64,000 nucleotides of DNA, from the NCBI RefSeq assembly GCF_920987055.1, contig NZ_CAKLBX010000001.1, forward strand, positions 916,501 through 980,500. Reading direction: 5' to 3'. Both the position numbers and the translations under genes were made by a program. Below, piece after piece: positions 17,463-28,100 of this stretch; within the stretch, counting starts at the first letter, position 1, and each line of letters begins with the position of its first letter. Below the pieces are notes generated by a model. That model did no database searches. It was not told the origin of the DNA and was given only the letters and a program-made list of their open reading frames with translations. This DNA is from Novosphingobium sp. CECT 9465. GTDB lineage: Bacteria > Pseudomonadota > Alphaproteobacteria > Sphingomonadales > Sphingomonadaceae.

Positions 17463-19157
17463 TCACTGGCTCTGCATTGGCCGCCCGCTTTCAGGCTGCG
17501 CCGCCTCCCACACCCGGCCGCCGCCTACCCACGTTTCCAGCACCCGCGTTGCGCGGACCTGTTCGGGGCTTGCGACGAGCGGATCGGTATCGACCAGGAT
17601 GAAATCGGCACGCAGTCCGGGCGCGAGCCTGCCGAAGCGCTGTTCGGCAAAACCCGCAAAGGCGGCTCCGCTGGTATAGGCGGCAAAGGCGCTGGCGCGG
17701 TCGAGCCGTTCCTGCGGTTGCCATCCGCCTGCAGGCTGATCGTCAGTCCCTTGGCGGCTGATCGCAGCAGCAAGCCCGGCCCAGGGATCGGGTTTTTCGA
17801 CAGGTGCATCCGAACCGAAGGCCAGCTTGGCCCCTGCGACCTGCAAAGACTTCCACGCGTAGGCACCGGCCAGCCGGTCAGGTCCAAGGCGCGCTTCGGC
17901 CATGGTGCGGTCCGATGTCTGGTGGACAGGCTGCATCGATGCGATCACGCCGGCCTTGCCGAAGCGTGCAAAGTCCTGCGGATCAACGATCTGGGCATGT
18001 TCGATGCGCCAGCGGCGATCACCCTTGTATGTAGCCGAGAGGTCCTCCACCGCGCTGATGGCAGCGGCATTGCCCTGATCGCCGATGGCGTGAATGGCGA
18101 CCTGGAAGTTGTCCATCGCCGCACGGCTCATCAGGTTGCCAAGCTGGGTTTGCGTCAGTTGCGGCAGGCCGTTCGTGGTGGGGGCATCGGCATAGGGCTT
18201 TTTCAGCCATGCCCCGCGCGATCCCAGCGCCCCATCGAGGTAGAGTTTCACGCCGTTCAAGCGCAGTCGGTCGGCATAGAGCCAAGGCGAGGGACCGGGG
18301 CCGCCAATCAGGATCATCTGTTCGGTGCCAGCGGCATAGGCCATGATCCGCACATAAAGCCTGTTGGCATCGCCAGCGCGGCGATAGGCCTGCCAGTCCT
18401 CTATGCCGGTGCCCATGTCGGCCACGGCTGTCACGCCGCGCTTGAACAGGATTTGCTGGGCGGTGGCGAGTGCGACATCCCGGTCATCCGGGCGCGGTGC
18501 CGGCACCTTGCCGCTAAGCAATTCCATCGCCGTATCGACGAGAACCCCTTGCAGGCTGCCATCGGCATTGCGTTCAAGCTTTCCGCCGACCGGGTCTCTG
18601 GTGGCGGCGGTGATCCCTGCGGCCTTGAGTGCGGCACTGTTTGCCCAGACGGCGTGGCCATCGACGCGCCGCAGCAGGACCGGGCGGTTTCCGGTGACCG
18701 CGTCAAGCTCTGCCGCGGTGGGGAAGCGGCCCAGATTCCACGTCTCCTGATTCCAGCCGCCGCCCACTATCCATGGACGATCGGGGTGTTCGGCAACGAA
18801 ACTGCGGATCTTGGCGAGAGCGTCGCTCAACGAAGCGGTTTCCGACAAGTCGAGGCTGAGCGCCGCAAACCCGATGTCCATGACATGGGCATGCGCGTCG
18901 ATCATGCCGGGCAGCAGTACGCCTCCCTTGCCGTCGATGTGATACTGGTATTCCTTTTTGGGCTTCGGCTTCTTGTCGCCAGCGTGGATGACGCGGACGA
19001 TGGTTCCGGCGTTGTCGAACAGCAGGCCGGTGAAGGTCTCGACCTGACCATTGGTGCCGATGGTCGAGCCCTTCACATTGTCGATGAGCGTATCGGCCAG
19101 TGCGGGGGCAGCGGCAGTCAGCAGCAGGGCGGCCAGGACGGCACGTCTGGCGTTCAC
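17463..19157 (-). CDS. exported amidohydrolase, YtcJ/Amidohydro_3 family
   Basis: Metal-dependent hydrolase of the amidohydrolase superfamily (YtcJ group). Signal peptide MNARRAVLAALLLTAAAPALA, then the metal motif PGMIDAHAHVMD, later HAIGDQGNAAA, RIEHAQIVDPQD and FGSDAPVEKPDPW, which supply the His and Asp ligands. 564 residues with the usual C-terminal LAPGLRADFILVDTDPL strand. GTG start overlapping the stop of the upstream dehydrogenase gene, so both are one transcript. Substrate unknown. Confidence 0.86.
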   Translation of the reverse strand: MNARRAVLAALLLTAAAPALADTLIDNVKGSTIGTNGQVETFTGLLFDNAGTIVRVIHAGDKKPKPKKEYQYHIDGKGGVLLPGMIDAHAHVMDIGFAALSLDLSETASLSDALAKIRSFVAEHPDRPWIVGGGWNQETWNLGRFPTAAELDAVTGNRPVLLRRVDGHAVWANSAALKAAGITAATRDPVGGKLERNADGSLQGVLVDTAMELLSGKVPAPRPDDRDVALATAQQILFKRGVTAVADMGTGIEDWQAYRRAGDANRLYVRIMAYAAGTEQMILIGGPGPSPWLYADRLRLNGVKLYLDGALGSRGAWLKKPYADAPTTNGLPQLTQTQLGNLMSRAAMDNFQVAIHAIGDQGNAAAISAVEDLSATYKGDRRWRIEHAQIVDPQDFARFGKAGVIASMQPVHQTSDRTMAEARLGPDRLAGAYAWKSLQVAGAKLAFGSDAPVEKPDPWAGLAAAISRQGTDDQPAGGWQPQERLDRASAFAAYTSGAAFAGFAEQRFGRLAPGLRADFILVDTDPLVASPEQVRATRVLETWVGGGRVWEAAQPESGRPMQSQ

Positions 19158-20092
19158 TTTGCAGACTTCCGGCGCGGCAGGCGGCGGATCAGTGCGCTCG
19201 TGTCCTCGCGGCCATGGCCCATGGCCTGAACATCGACATAGAACTGGTCGACCAGCGCGGTCACCGGAACGCTTGCGCCGATCGTGCGGGCCTCTTCAAT
19301 GGCCAGGCCCAGATCCTTGCGCATGAGATCCACGGCGAAGCCAAAATCGAATTCATCCTTGGCCATGGTATGGAAGCGGTTGTCCATCTGCCACGATTGC
19401 GCTGCGCCGCCGGAAATCGCCTCGAACACCTTTTCCAGATCGAGATGCGCAGTCTGCGCGAAGCGTATGGCTTCGGAAAGACCAGCCAGCGTCGCGGCGA
19501 TGCACATCTGGTTCGCCATCTTGGCGGTTTGTCCCGCACCCGATTTGCCGACATGGACAACCCGCTTGGCATAAGCGGCCAGCACAGGGCGCGCGGCATC
19601 GACGGCCCGCGCGCTGCCGCCGCACATCACGACCAGCGTCCCCGCTTCGGCACCCGACTGGCTGCCGGTGACCGGCGCATCGACACAGAGCAATTCCTTG
19701 TCGCGCCCTTCCACCGCGATCTGGCGGGCAATGCGCGCCGATACGGTGGTATGGTCGATGAACAGCGCGCCGCGCCGCAGCGTGGAAAACGCCCCGTTGG
19801 GGCTGAGCACCACATCGGCAAGATCGTCGTCGTTGCCAACGCAGGTGATGACCACATCGGCGCCATCGGCGGCCTCTGCCGGGGAGGTTGCGATGCGTAC
19901 GGGAATGCCGGGGTTTGCTGCCTGCCACGCTTCTGCGCGGGCCGATGTGCGATTGAAGATCGTCAGCTTGTGTCCGGCGTTGCCAAGGTGCCGCGCCATT
20001 GGCCCTCCCATGACTCCAAGTCCGAGAAAGGACACATTGACGGGTGCACCGGCAGGGACTGGCGCGGCGGCGGGCTGGGTCTGGTCTGTCAT
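19154..20092 (-). CDS. NAD(P)-dependent 3-hydroxyisobutyrate dehydrogenase-like oxidoreductase
   Basis: Member of the beta-hydroxyacid dehydrogenase family (HIBADH, GarR, GLYR). N-terminal Rossmann motif FLGLGVMGGPMARHLGNAGH, hydroxyacid-binding DAPVTGSQSGAEAGTL, and catalytic Lys in GAGQTAKMANQMC. 312 residues from the ATG at 20092 (20104 is an alternative); the longer open frame reaches into the VanZ-like gene on the other strand. Specific substrate not determinable. Overlaps the amidohydrolase gene downstream. Confidence 0.88.
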   Translation of the reverse strand: MTDQTQPAAAPVPAGAPVNVSFLGLGVMGGPMARHLGNAGHKLTIFNRTSARAEAWQAANPGIPVRIATSPAEAADGADVVITCVGNDDDLADVVLSPNGAFSTLRRGALFIDHTTVSARIARQIAVEGRDKELLCVDAPVTGSQSGAEAGTLVVMCGGSARAVDAARPVLAAYAKRVVHVGKSGAGQTAKMANQMCIAATLAGLSEAIRFAQTAHLDLEKVFEAISGGAAQSWQMDNRFHTMAKDEFDFGFAVDLMRKDLGLAIEEARTIGASVPVTALVDQFYVDVQAMGHGREDTSALIRRLPRRKSAK

Positions 20093-20170
20093 GTGCGCTT
20101 TCATATCGGGTTTGCCGCGCAGTGCCACCCCTCTTGCAAGGCGGAAGCGCCCGTAGCATGACCGCGCACA

Positions 20171-20548
20171 ATGAAGCGCTGGGCCGACATGATTGCACGA
20201 ATGGCACGGCTGGCGTTCTGGCCTGCGCTGGTGTTTGCACTGGTCATGGCGATCCTGCCCAAGCCGCCGGAACTGCCGACGGATGACCTTGGCGACAAGT
20301 TCCAGCACATGCTGGCGTTCTTCACGCTGACGGTACTGGCGGGCACAGGCTGGCCGCGCGGATCGCTGGTGCGCGCAGCGCTGTGGCTTTCGCTGGTGGG
20401 TGTCGGAATCGAGGTTGTGCAGGCCATTCCCGCGCTGCACCGCGATTCGGACTGGCGTGACTGGGTGGCGGATTCAGCGGCGATCGTCGTCGGGCTGGGA
20501 CCGGTGTTCATTTTCCGCCGGATTGCGGGCTTTCCCTCGCAAGCTTGA
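20171..20548 (+). CDS. VanZ-like family membrane protein
   Basis: Small membrane protein with about four hydrophobic helices (WPALVFALVMAILP, FQHMLAFFTLTVLAGTGWP, RAALWLSLVGVGIEVVQ, AAIVVGLGPVFIF). The pattern DKFQHMLAFFTL ... GIEVVQ...RDSDWRDWVADSAA is that of the VanZ-like family, where DxxxN/D motifs are conserved. 125 residues. Function unknown; VanZ itself modifies teicoplanin resistance, which should not be carried over. Divergent from the dehydrogenase gene. Confidence 0.78.
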   Translation: MKRWADMIARMARLAFWPALVFALVMAILPKPPELPTDDLGDKFQHMLAFFTLTVLAGTGWPRGSLVRAALWLSLVGVGIEVVQAIPALHRDSDWRDWVADSAAIVVGLGPVFIFRRIAGFPSQA

Positions 20549-20585
20549 GGTTCCATTGGTCCCGCCTTTCCGTTAGGGCGCGGGC

Positions 20586-21836
20586 ATGGAAAATACCGCT
20601 CTCAAGCCCGCCGTGCAGGACAATGCCCTGCTGACACTCGCCGATGTTCGCGCAGCGGCGGGGCGAATTGCGGGCCATGTGGTGCGTACGCCCACGCTGT
20701 ACAGCAAGACGTTGAGTGCGATTACCGGTGCGAACATCTGGCTGAAGTTCGAAAACCTCCAGTTTACCGCCGCCTACAAGGAGCGCGGCGCGCTGAACGC
20801 GTTGCTGCAATTGACGCAGGAACAGCGCGATCGCGGCGTTATTGCGGCGTCAGCGGGCAATCACGCGCAGGGGCTTTCCTACCACGGCACCCGCCTTGGC
20901 GTTCCGGTTACCATCGTGATGCCCAGGACGACGCCGACCGTGAAGATCATGCAGACCGAAGCGGTGGGAGGCAAGGTCGTGCTTGAAGGCGAGACCTTTG
21001 ACGAGGCCTATGCCCATGCGCGCAAGCTGGAGGGCGAACTGGGTCTGACCTTCGTGCATCCGTTCGACGACCCGCACGTTGCCGCAGGGCAGGGCACGGT
21101 CGCGCTGGAAATGCTGGAAGATGCGCCCGAAATCGACATGCTGGTGGTGCCCATCGGCGGCGGCGGGCTGCTTTCGGGCATGGGCACGGCGGCGCGCGGG
21201 ATCAAGGCGGACATCGGCCTGGTCGGCGTTCAGGCAGAGCTGTTTCCTTCGATGTTCGCCAAGCTGAAGCACCTCGACATGCCGTGCGGCGGCGATACGC
21301 TGGCCGAAGGTATCGCGGTGAAGGAACCGGGGCAATTCACCTCGCAAGTGCTGGCGCGGATCGTCGATGATATCGTGCTGGTGGACGAGGCGGCGCTGGA
21401 AAGCGCGGTCGCCTTGTTGTTGCAGATCGAAAAGACCGTGGTCGAGGGTGCGGGCGCGGCGGGCCTTGCCGCGATGATGACGCACCGCGACCTGTTTGCC
21501 GGGCGCAATGTCGGCGTGGTGCTGTGCGGCGGCAATATCGATACGCGTTTGCTCGCCAATGTGCTGTTGCGCGACCTTGCCCGGTCCGGGCGCCTTGGCC
21601 GCCTGCGCATTACGCTGCAGGACCGGCCGGGTGCGCTGTTCAAGGTCGTGGAGGAGTTCAACCGCCATCAGGTGAACATCCTGGAAGTGTGGCACCAGCG
21701 CATCTTCACCTCACTGCCGGCCAAGGGCCTGACCGCAGAGATCGAGTGCGAAGCGCGCGATCGTGAGCAGATCGACAGGCTCGTCGCAGGACTGCGCGCA
21801 AAGGGTTATGACGTCGAGCAGGTCGAACTTGGCTGA
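20586..21836 (+). CDS. ilvA: threonine ammonia-lyase (threonine dehydratase) with ACT domain
   Basis: PLP enzyme converting threonine to 2-oxobutyrate for isoleucine synthesis. PLP-lysine motif FTAAYKERGALNALL (about residue 60), ASAGNHAQGLSYHG, and the glycine loop VVPIGGGGLLSGMG. A C-terminal ACT domain (RLRITLQDRPGALFKVVEEF) suggests allosteric control by an amino acid. 416 residues, matching the single-ACT short type. The distinction between biosynthetic IlvA and catabolic TdcB is not settled by sequence alone. Confidence 0.92.
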   Translation: MENTALKPAVQDNALLTLADVRAAAGRIAGHVVRTPTLYSKTLSAITGANIWLKFENLQFTAAYKERGALNALLQLTQEQRDRGVIAASAGNHAQGLSYHGTRLGVPVTIVMPRTTPTVKIMQTEAVGGKVVLEGETFDEAYAHARKLEGELGLTFVHPFDDPHVAAGQGTVALEMLEDAPEIDMLVVPIGGGGLLSGMGTAARGIKADIGLVGVQAELFPSMFAKLKHLDMPCGGDTLAEGIAVKEPGQFTSQVLARIVDDIVLVDEAALESAVALLLQIEKTVVEGAGAAGLAAMMTHRDLFAGRNVGVVLCGGNIDTRLLANVLLRDLARSGRLGRLRITLQDRPGALFKVVEEFNRHQVNILEVWHQRIFTSLPAKGLTAEIECEARDREQIDRLVAGLRAKGYDVEQVELG

Positions 21837-22024
21837 TCGGTTCCGCGCGTTAACTTTTGCGCGCGGCGGTGTCCTGTAACCGGACTGGCGGCATCTGCGG
21901 CGGGAAAAACGCCGGAATGCTCCCGATTTGCGCGCCGATTTCGCGCAAAAGTATGGTTAATGGGGCTTTCACGATTGGGAAGGCTGGGGCATTGTTGCTG
22001 CTGACAGGCCGGATTGTCCGACCC

Positions 22025-22031
22025 AAGGAGG
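22025..22031 (+). promoter_or_regulatory. strong ribosome binding site deciding the bpt start
   Basis: AAGGAGG at 22025-22031 is a full anti-16S match and lies 12 bases before the GTG at 22044. It supports that start over the upstream in-frame codon at 22014. Confidence 0.6.
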
Positions 22032-22043
22032 CAACTGCAAACC

Positions 22044-22901
22044 GTGACCGCCCCTGTTCGATTTCCGCGCTTTTTCGTGACCAGCCCCGCACCGTGCCCC
22101 TATCTGCCGGGACGGAGCGAACGGAAGGTGTTTACCGAGCTGAAAGGCCCGAATTCGGACGAGTTGAACGACGCGCTGGGGCGCATCGGGTTTCGCCGCA
22201 GCCAGACGGTTGCCTATCGGCCAAGCTGCGTGGAATGCACCGCCTGCGTATCGGTGCGCGTGGTTGCAGACGCCTTTCAACCATCGTCCACGCAGAAGCG
22301 AATCTGGAAGCGCAACTGCGATCTGGTGGTGAATGTCTGCCGCCCATGGTCCACCCCGGAACAGTTTGAGCTGTTGCAGCGTTATCTCGCCGTGCGTCAT
22401 CCCGGCGGGGGGATGGCGACCATGGACGAAATTGATTTTGCGGACATGGTGGAGCACTCGCCAGTCAAGAGTTATGTCATTGAATACAGGGAGCCAACGG
22501 ACGATGGCTCGGTGGGGAGACTGGTAGGGGCCTGTCTCGCTGACGAGCAGGGCGATGGGCTTTCGATGATCTACAGTTTCTACGATCCTCAACACGAGAC
22601 GCGGTCCGGGCTTGGCACTTTCATTATCCTCGACCATATCCAGCGCGCAGCCCGTGTCGGGCTGCCGTATGTCTATCTCGGCTACTGGGTCGAGGGATCC
22701 GAGCGCATGCAATACAAGGTGCGCTTCCGGCCTATGGAGAAGCTGGGCCGCGATGGCTGGGAACGATTTGAACCCGCAGAACAGGCAGATGCCATCGAAC
22801 GTGCGGTTGCCCCTCGGCAACGCGATGTCAATTCTGGCAGCGTTGAAGGCAGTCTCAAGGACGGCGTTCACGGGGCGCAGGATCGCTACGTCCACAGTTG
22901 A
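22044..22901 (+). CDS. bpt: aminoacyl-tRNA--protein transferase (Bpt/Ate family)
   Basis: N-end rule enzyme that adds Leu or Arg from charged tRNA to N-terminal residues, marking proteins for ClpS/ClpAP. The N-terminal cysteine motif is [15 protein letters not shown]; later [20 protein letters not shown] is the family's C-terminal signature. I chose the GTG at 22044 because AAGGAGG lies 12 bases upstream; the frame opens earlier at 22014. About 285 residues. The 3' end overlaps the tamA reading frame by some 77 bp. Specificity (Leu versus Arg) is unproven. Confidence 0.9.
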   Translation: MTAPVRFPRFFVTSPAPCPYLPGRSERKVFTELKGPNSDELNDALGRIGFRRSQTVAYRPSCVECTACVSVRVVADAFQPSSTQKRIWKRNCDLVVNVCRPWSTPEQFELLQRYLAVRHPGGGMATMDEIDFADMVEHSPVKSYVIEYREPTDDGSVGRLVGACLADEQGDGLSMIYSFYDPQHETRSGLGTFIILDHIQRAARVGLPYVYLGYWVEGSERMQYKVRFRPMEKLGRDGWERFEPAEQADAIERAVAPRQRDVNSGSVEGSLKDGVHGAQDRYVHS

Positions 22902-25101
22902 TTCGCCGTTGGCACGGGTGATCGCCGCCCTGATGCTGCTCGGCGGGCCGGGTTCGGCCTTTGCGCAATCATTGCAGGCCGATCAGGAACTGGAAGCGCT
23001 GATCCCTGATTCAGCGGTGCAGAACGCCGATGCCTGGGCAATCGATACCGATGCTGCGCGTACCGGCGCTCCGCCTGAGACGCTGATCGAAGAGATCGAG
23101 GCAGATACGGCAATGCCCGATATTCCGGGCATGACGATTGCCTGGCCCGATGGAAGCGAGCTTCCCACGATCGAGCCGCTCTCACCCGACCCGGACATTG
23201 ACGTGGCGGAGCAGTCGACCGAAGCTGCGGTCGATGCGCTTCCCGGACAGGAAGAGACTGATGCGGGCGTGGGCACAAAGCTGGCCGATGCGGACATCGA
23301 ACGCGTTGGCAAGCAGGTGGAACTGGCATTTCCGCGCGGAACAGATGCCATCCCCGATCAGGGCGCGATTGCTGAACGGTTTGCCGGCCTGTCGGCGCTC
23401 AAATCGTTCGATGACGATGAGGACAACCTTGCCCAGATCGTCCGTCGTGCGCGGACCGACCGCGAATTGCTCGTCAATATCCTGCGCATTTACGGTTATT
23501 ACGATGCGCAGGTCTATCAATCGCTGGGTGGCTTTTCCGCGCCTGCCGATGGCGAGGCGGCAGGACCGATCGACGTCGAAAAAGTGGTCGTCCGCTTCGA
23601 CATGCAGCCCGGCCCGCAATACCGGTTTGGTGCTATCGGCTTCGGTGATCTGGCGGCTACGGGCAACGATTTCCAATCGCTGCGCGGTGCGTTCAAGCTG
23701 AACACCGGCGATGCGATCAACTCCGACCGGATCGTCGCCGAGCGCCTCAACCTGCAAGGCGCATTGGGCGAGACCGGCTATGCCTTTGCCAAGGTGGGCG
23801 AACCCGATCTGCTGATCGATCATGAACGCCGCGAGGGTGATCTGAACGTGCCGGTTACTCCGGGCGGGGTCTACAGCTTCGGGCGGATTGTCTCATCGCG
23901 CGAGAATTTCCTCAGTTCGCGTCATCTCGACCGGATTGCGCGGTTCGACGGCGGCGACCTTTACAAGCGATCCGAAGTGGATGACCTGCGCCAGGCGATC
24001 CTGGCCACGGGTCTGGTCTCGTCGGTGACCGTGGAAACGCGCGAAGTGACCAAGCCCGTTGCCGGAACGCCGGGAACGGTCGATGTCGACGTGACGCTTA
24101 CACCCGCACCCTTGCGCACGATTGCGGGGCTGATCGGGTATTCCAGCGGTGAAGGATTCCGGGTCGAGGCGAGCTGGGAGCATCGCAATTTCTTCCCGCC
24201 CGAAGGCATGCTGCGTGTGCGCGGCGTCGCCGGTACGCAGGAACAACTCGCAGGCGTCACCTTCCGCCGCAACAATTTCCTCAAGCGCGACCTGATCCTG
24301 AACGCCGATCTCTATGCGCGCAACCAGGTCAGCGATGCGTTTGAAGCGCGGACGGTCTCGCTGACCGCCGGGCTGGAGCGTCAGACGACGCTGCTGTTTC
24401 AGAAGCCGTGGATTTTTGCAGGCGGGATCGAAATTCTCGCTACCAGCGAACGCGATGCATCGGCGATCCGCGCGAATGAGCCGCGCACCACCTATTTCAT
24501 CGGCGCGCTGCCTTTGCGCGGTGCCTATGACGGAAGCGACAGCCTGCTCGATCCCACGCGCGGCTTTCGCATCGGCCTGCGCGCTTCGCCCGAAATCTCG
24601 GTACAGAACGGCCAGAAGTCGACCTATGGCAAGGTGCAACTCGATGCGAGCTACTATCAGCGCGCCGGCGAAAGCGTCGTCGTGGCAGGAAGGGTGCGGC
24701 TGGGCACGATCACGGGCGCACCGATTGACAATATTGCGCCATCGCGGCGGTTCTATGCCGGTGGCGGCGGATCGGTACGCGGCTATGGCTTCCAGCAAAT
24801 CGGTCCGCGCGATGCGCTGAACGAGCCAAGCGGGGGCCGTGCCCTGACGGAATTTTCGCTGGAGGCACGCGTCAAGACCGGGCTGCTGGGCGGGGCGGTC
24901 AGTGTTGTCCCATTCGTGGATGCGGGCGCAGTGGACACGACGACCACGCCGCGCTTCCAGGATCTCAAGATCGGGGTGGGCGTGGGCATCCGCTACCAGA
25001 CCAATTTCGGCCCGATCCGCATTGATCTGGGCACCCCACTCAATCCTTCGCCGGGTGACAGCCGTATCGGTGTGTACGTGGCGTTGGGGCAGGCATTCTG
25101 A
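22825..25101 (+). CDS. tamA: autotransporter assembly complex protein TamA (BamA-like)
   Basis: Outer-membrane Omp85-family barrel that with TamB helps insert surface proteins or move phospholipids. After a signal sequence ending GSAFA/QS there is an unusual acidic low-complexity stretch of about 130 residues, then POTRA repeats (about 180-400) and the Omp85 barrel with the [12 protein letters not shown] lid motif (VRGYG equals VRGF). The protein ends LGQAF with a terminal aromatic, as outer-membrane barrels do. The start at 22825 lies inside the bpt 3' end; a GTG at 22918 is the only later option before the signal core. Overlaps tamB (TGATG). Confidence 0.9.
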   Translation: MSILAALKAVSRTAFTGRRIATSTVDSPLARVIAALMLLGGPGSAFAQSLQADQELEALIPDSAVQNADAWAIDTDAARTGAPPETLIEEIEADTAMPDIPGMTIAWPDGSELPTIEPLSPDPDIDVAEQSTEAAVDALPGQEETDAGVGTKLADADIERVGKQVELAFPRGTDAIPDQGAIAERFAGLSALKSFDDDEDNLAQIVRRARTDRELLVNILRIYGYYDAQVYQSLGGFSAPADGEAAGPIDVEKVVVRFDMQPGPQYRFGAIGFGDLAATGNDFQSLRGAFKLNTGDAINSDRIVAERLNLQGALGETGYAFAKVGEPDLLIDHERREGDLNVPVTPGGVYSFGRIVSSRENFLSSRHLDRIARFDGGDLYKRSEVDDLRQAILATGLVSSVTVETREVTKPVAGTPGTVDVDVTLTPAPLRTIAGLIGYSSGEGFRVEASWEHRNFFPPEGMLRVRGVAGTQEQLAGVTFRRNNFLKRDLILNADLYARNQVSDAFEARTVSLTAGLERQTTLLFQKPWIFAGGIEILATSERDASAIRANEPRTTYFIGALPLRGAYDGSDSLLDPTRGFRIGLRASPEISVQNGQKSTYGKVQLDASYYQRAGESVVVAGRVRLGTITGAPIDNIAPSRRFYAGGGGSVRGYGFQQIGPRDALNEPSGGRALTEFSLEARVKTGLLGGAVSVVPFVDAGAVDTTTTPRFQDLKIGVGVGIRYQTNFGPIRIDLGTPLNPSPGDSRIGVYVALGQAF

Positions 25102-28100
25102 TGGATACGCCCGAAACACCTGCCGAAGCCGTGGATGCGCAAGTCACCGCGCCTGCACCTGAGCGGTCCCGCCGGGCGCGGTTCTTGCGCGGGTTTGCGC
25201 GCCGCGTGGCCATCCTGTTTGCCGCCGGCGTGGCGCTGCTGCTGGCGGCGCTGCTGGTGCTCGATTCCTCGCTGGGGCATCGTCTGGTGGCGGATCGCAT
25301 CGCGGCGATTGCGCCGGGTTCGGGCCTGCGGATAGAAATCGGGCGGATCGATGGATCGATCTACGGCGCGTCCACCTTGCGCGATATCCGCGTGAGCGAC
25401 CCGGAGGGTGTGTTCCTGACGGTGCCGGTGGCCGAACTCGATTGGCGTCCGCTGTCCTGGCTGAAGACCGGGCTGGATGTGCGATTGCTGGCGCTGCATC
25501 GCGGGGTCCTGCGCCGCGCGCCGCAATTGCGGCCGAGCGAGGACGAGAACGCGCCGATCCTGCCAGATTTCGACATTCGCGTAGACAAGCTGGTGATCGA
25601 CAACCTTACCGTGTCCGAGGCGATGGCCGGGCAGAAGCGGCGGGTTGATGTGTTGGCGCGTGCGGACATTCGTGGCGGCCATGCGATCGTCGATGTGAAC
25701 GGTCGGTTCGGCGACAAGGACCGGATCGTGTTCAAGCTGGACAGTGAGCCGGATCGCAACAAGTTCGATCTGGCGTTGACGTACGATGCGCCCAAAGGTG
25801 GCGTAATTGCCACTCTGGCGGGCGCGAAAAGCGATATCCGGGCGCGGGTGTTCGGGAAGGGCGGCTGGACGCAGTGGAACGGGCTTGCCTATGCCACGCA
25901 GGACGGCAAACGGCTCGCCGCGTTCCAGCTTGAGAACCGTTCGGGTGCTTATCGTCTTGCCGGACAGGCGTGGCCCGGCGATCTGCTGCCAGGTACACCG
26001 GGTCAAGCCGTGGGTCAGGCGCTGTCGGTGCTCTACGACGGCACATTTGCCGATAATGCCTTCGACGGGCGTCTGCGCGTTGGTGGTGATGCTTTCAAGG
26101 CAGCGGCCACCGGCAAGCTCGATCTGGTCAACAACGAAGCCGATGCCCTCAAGGTGCGGGCCTTGGTGCTGAAGCCGGAGCGGTTGCTGGCAGCCCCGCA
26201 GCTGGCCGATGTGGCGCTGGATGCCACACTGGACGGCGCGTTTTCCGATCTTTCGATCGAGCATACGGTTACCGTCGGCCGCCTGAAGATGGGCACCGTT
26301 GATGCGCAGGGGTTGCGCAGTGCCGGTACGGCAACGTGGGATGGCGCGCGTTTCGTGCTGCCGCTTGCCGTCACCGCACGAAGCGTGACGACCGGCAACG
26401 CCATGATCGATCCGCGCTTTCCGGGCGGCCGCATAACCGGCGATCTTGTGCTTGCAGGCAACCAGCTGACTTCGGATAATCTGGTTCTGGCGCTCAAGGG
26501 CCTTGGCGCCCGGCTGGCCTTGCGCGGCGATCTGGCGCGCGGCGGCTATGCGCTCGCGGGGCCGGTGGCGGCACGCGGATTTGCGCTGGCCAATCTCGGC
26601 ACGGTCGATGGCAATGCCAAGATCGTGTTCAAGCTGGGCAATGGCGTACCGTGGACGTTGCAGGCCAATGTTGCCGGACGGATGACGCGGATCGACAACG
26701 CGACCTTGCAGAACCTGACCGGCGGCAACCTGCGCTTTGCGGGCGGACTCGCCTTGGGCGAACGCATCCCGGTGACGTTCCGCAAGGCCACGATCAATTC
26801 GGCCAAGCTGCAACTGGCGCTTGATGGCAAGGTTCAGCCCGGCGGCACCGCATCGCTGACCGGGCAGGGCCGACATACCGATTATGGCGCGTTTACCGTG
26901 CAGGCGGCGATGACGGGCGAAGGACCGAATGCCGTTCTGGTGTTCGCCAATCCCCTGCCTGCGGCGGGCCTGAAGGACGTGCGCGTTGCTCTTTCACCGA
27001 TTGCCGACGGGTTCCGCATTGAAACAGGTGGCGAATCGCGGCTTGGGCCGTTCGCTGGTGCCTTCGGACTGTTCATGCCGCAAGGCGGGCCGACGCGAAT
27101 TGCCATCGAACGCTTCCGGGTGTGGCAGACCGATGTTACCGGCGGGGTAACGCTGGGCGACGACGGGGTTGCGGGGCAACTGGCGATGACGGGCGGGGGC
27201 CTGAACGGCACCGTACTGCTGGCACCGCGCGATGGTGGGCAGGGCTTTGATGCCAATATCACCGCGCGCAATGCAAAGTTTGGCGGCGCCAGCCCACTGT
27301 CCATCGGCAACGCCAGGATCGATGCGACCGGCCTTATCAAGGACGGGCATTCGACCATTGAAGGGACGGCGCTGGCCGAAGGTATCGGCATGGGCAAGGT
27401 CTTCCTGGGGCGGGTGGCCGCGGCAGCATATCTGCAGGATGGCAGCGGGTCGGTGACCGCATCGGTTTCAGGGCGGCGCGGCACACGCTTTGCCTTGCAG
27501 GGCACAGCGGCCTTCGCGCCGGACCAGATCGTGGCCTATGTTTCCGGCGAATATGCCGGGCGAAAGGTCTCCATGCCCCGCCGCGCGGTGATGACTCGCG
27601 AAGGCGAGGGATGGCGGCTGGCGCCGACGCAGATCGGGTTTGGCCGGGGCATCCTGATCGCCGAGGGCCATGTGCTGGGCGGCCCCACGCAGATGAAGCT
27701 GATGCTGGCGCAAATGCCGGTATCCGTCGTGGATATCGTGATCGCGGACCTTGGCCTTGGCGGCATAGCTTCGGGCATTGTCGAATATTCCAACGATGGA
27801 CAGGGCGCGCCTTCGGGCAATGCCGCGCTGATGGTCAGGGGCCTGTCACGCTCCGGGCTGGTGCTGACCTCGCGTCCGGTGGATCTGGCATTGGTTGCAC
27901 GGCTCGATCCCGATGCCTTGCAGGCGCGCGCCGTGATCCGCGAGGGCGCGGATGTGCGCGGGCGGTTTCAGGCGCGTATCGGTGGTCTGCCGCGCGGGGG
28001 CGGAGTCATGGACCGCCTCACCGCCGGACAGCTTGCCGGGCAACTGCGCTATTCCGGGCCGGCCGAGGCGCTGTGGCGCTTGTCCGGCGTGGAGATATTC

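Noticed and set aside
24993..26876. 627-residue open frame on the minus strand
   Set aside because: Antisense to tamA and tamB; no domain and shadow-like Arg/Gln composition.
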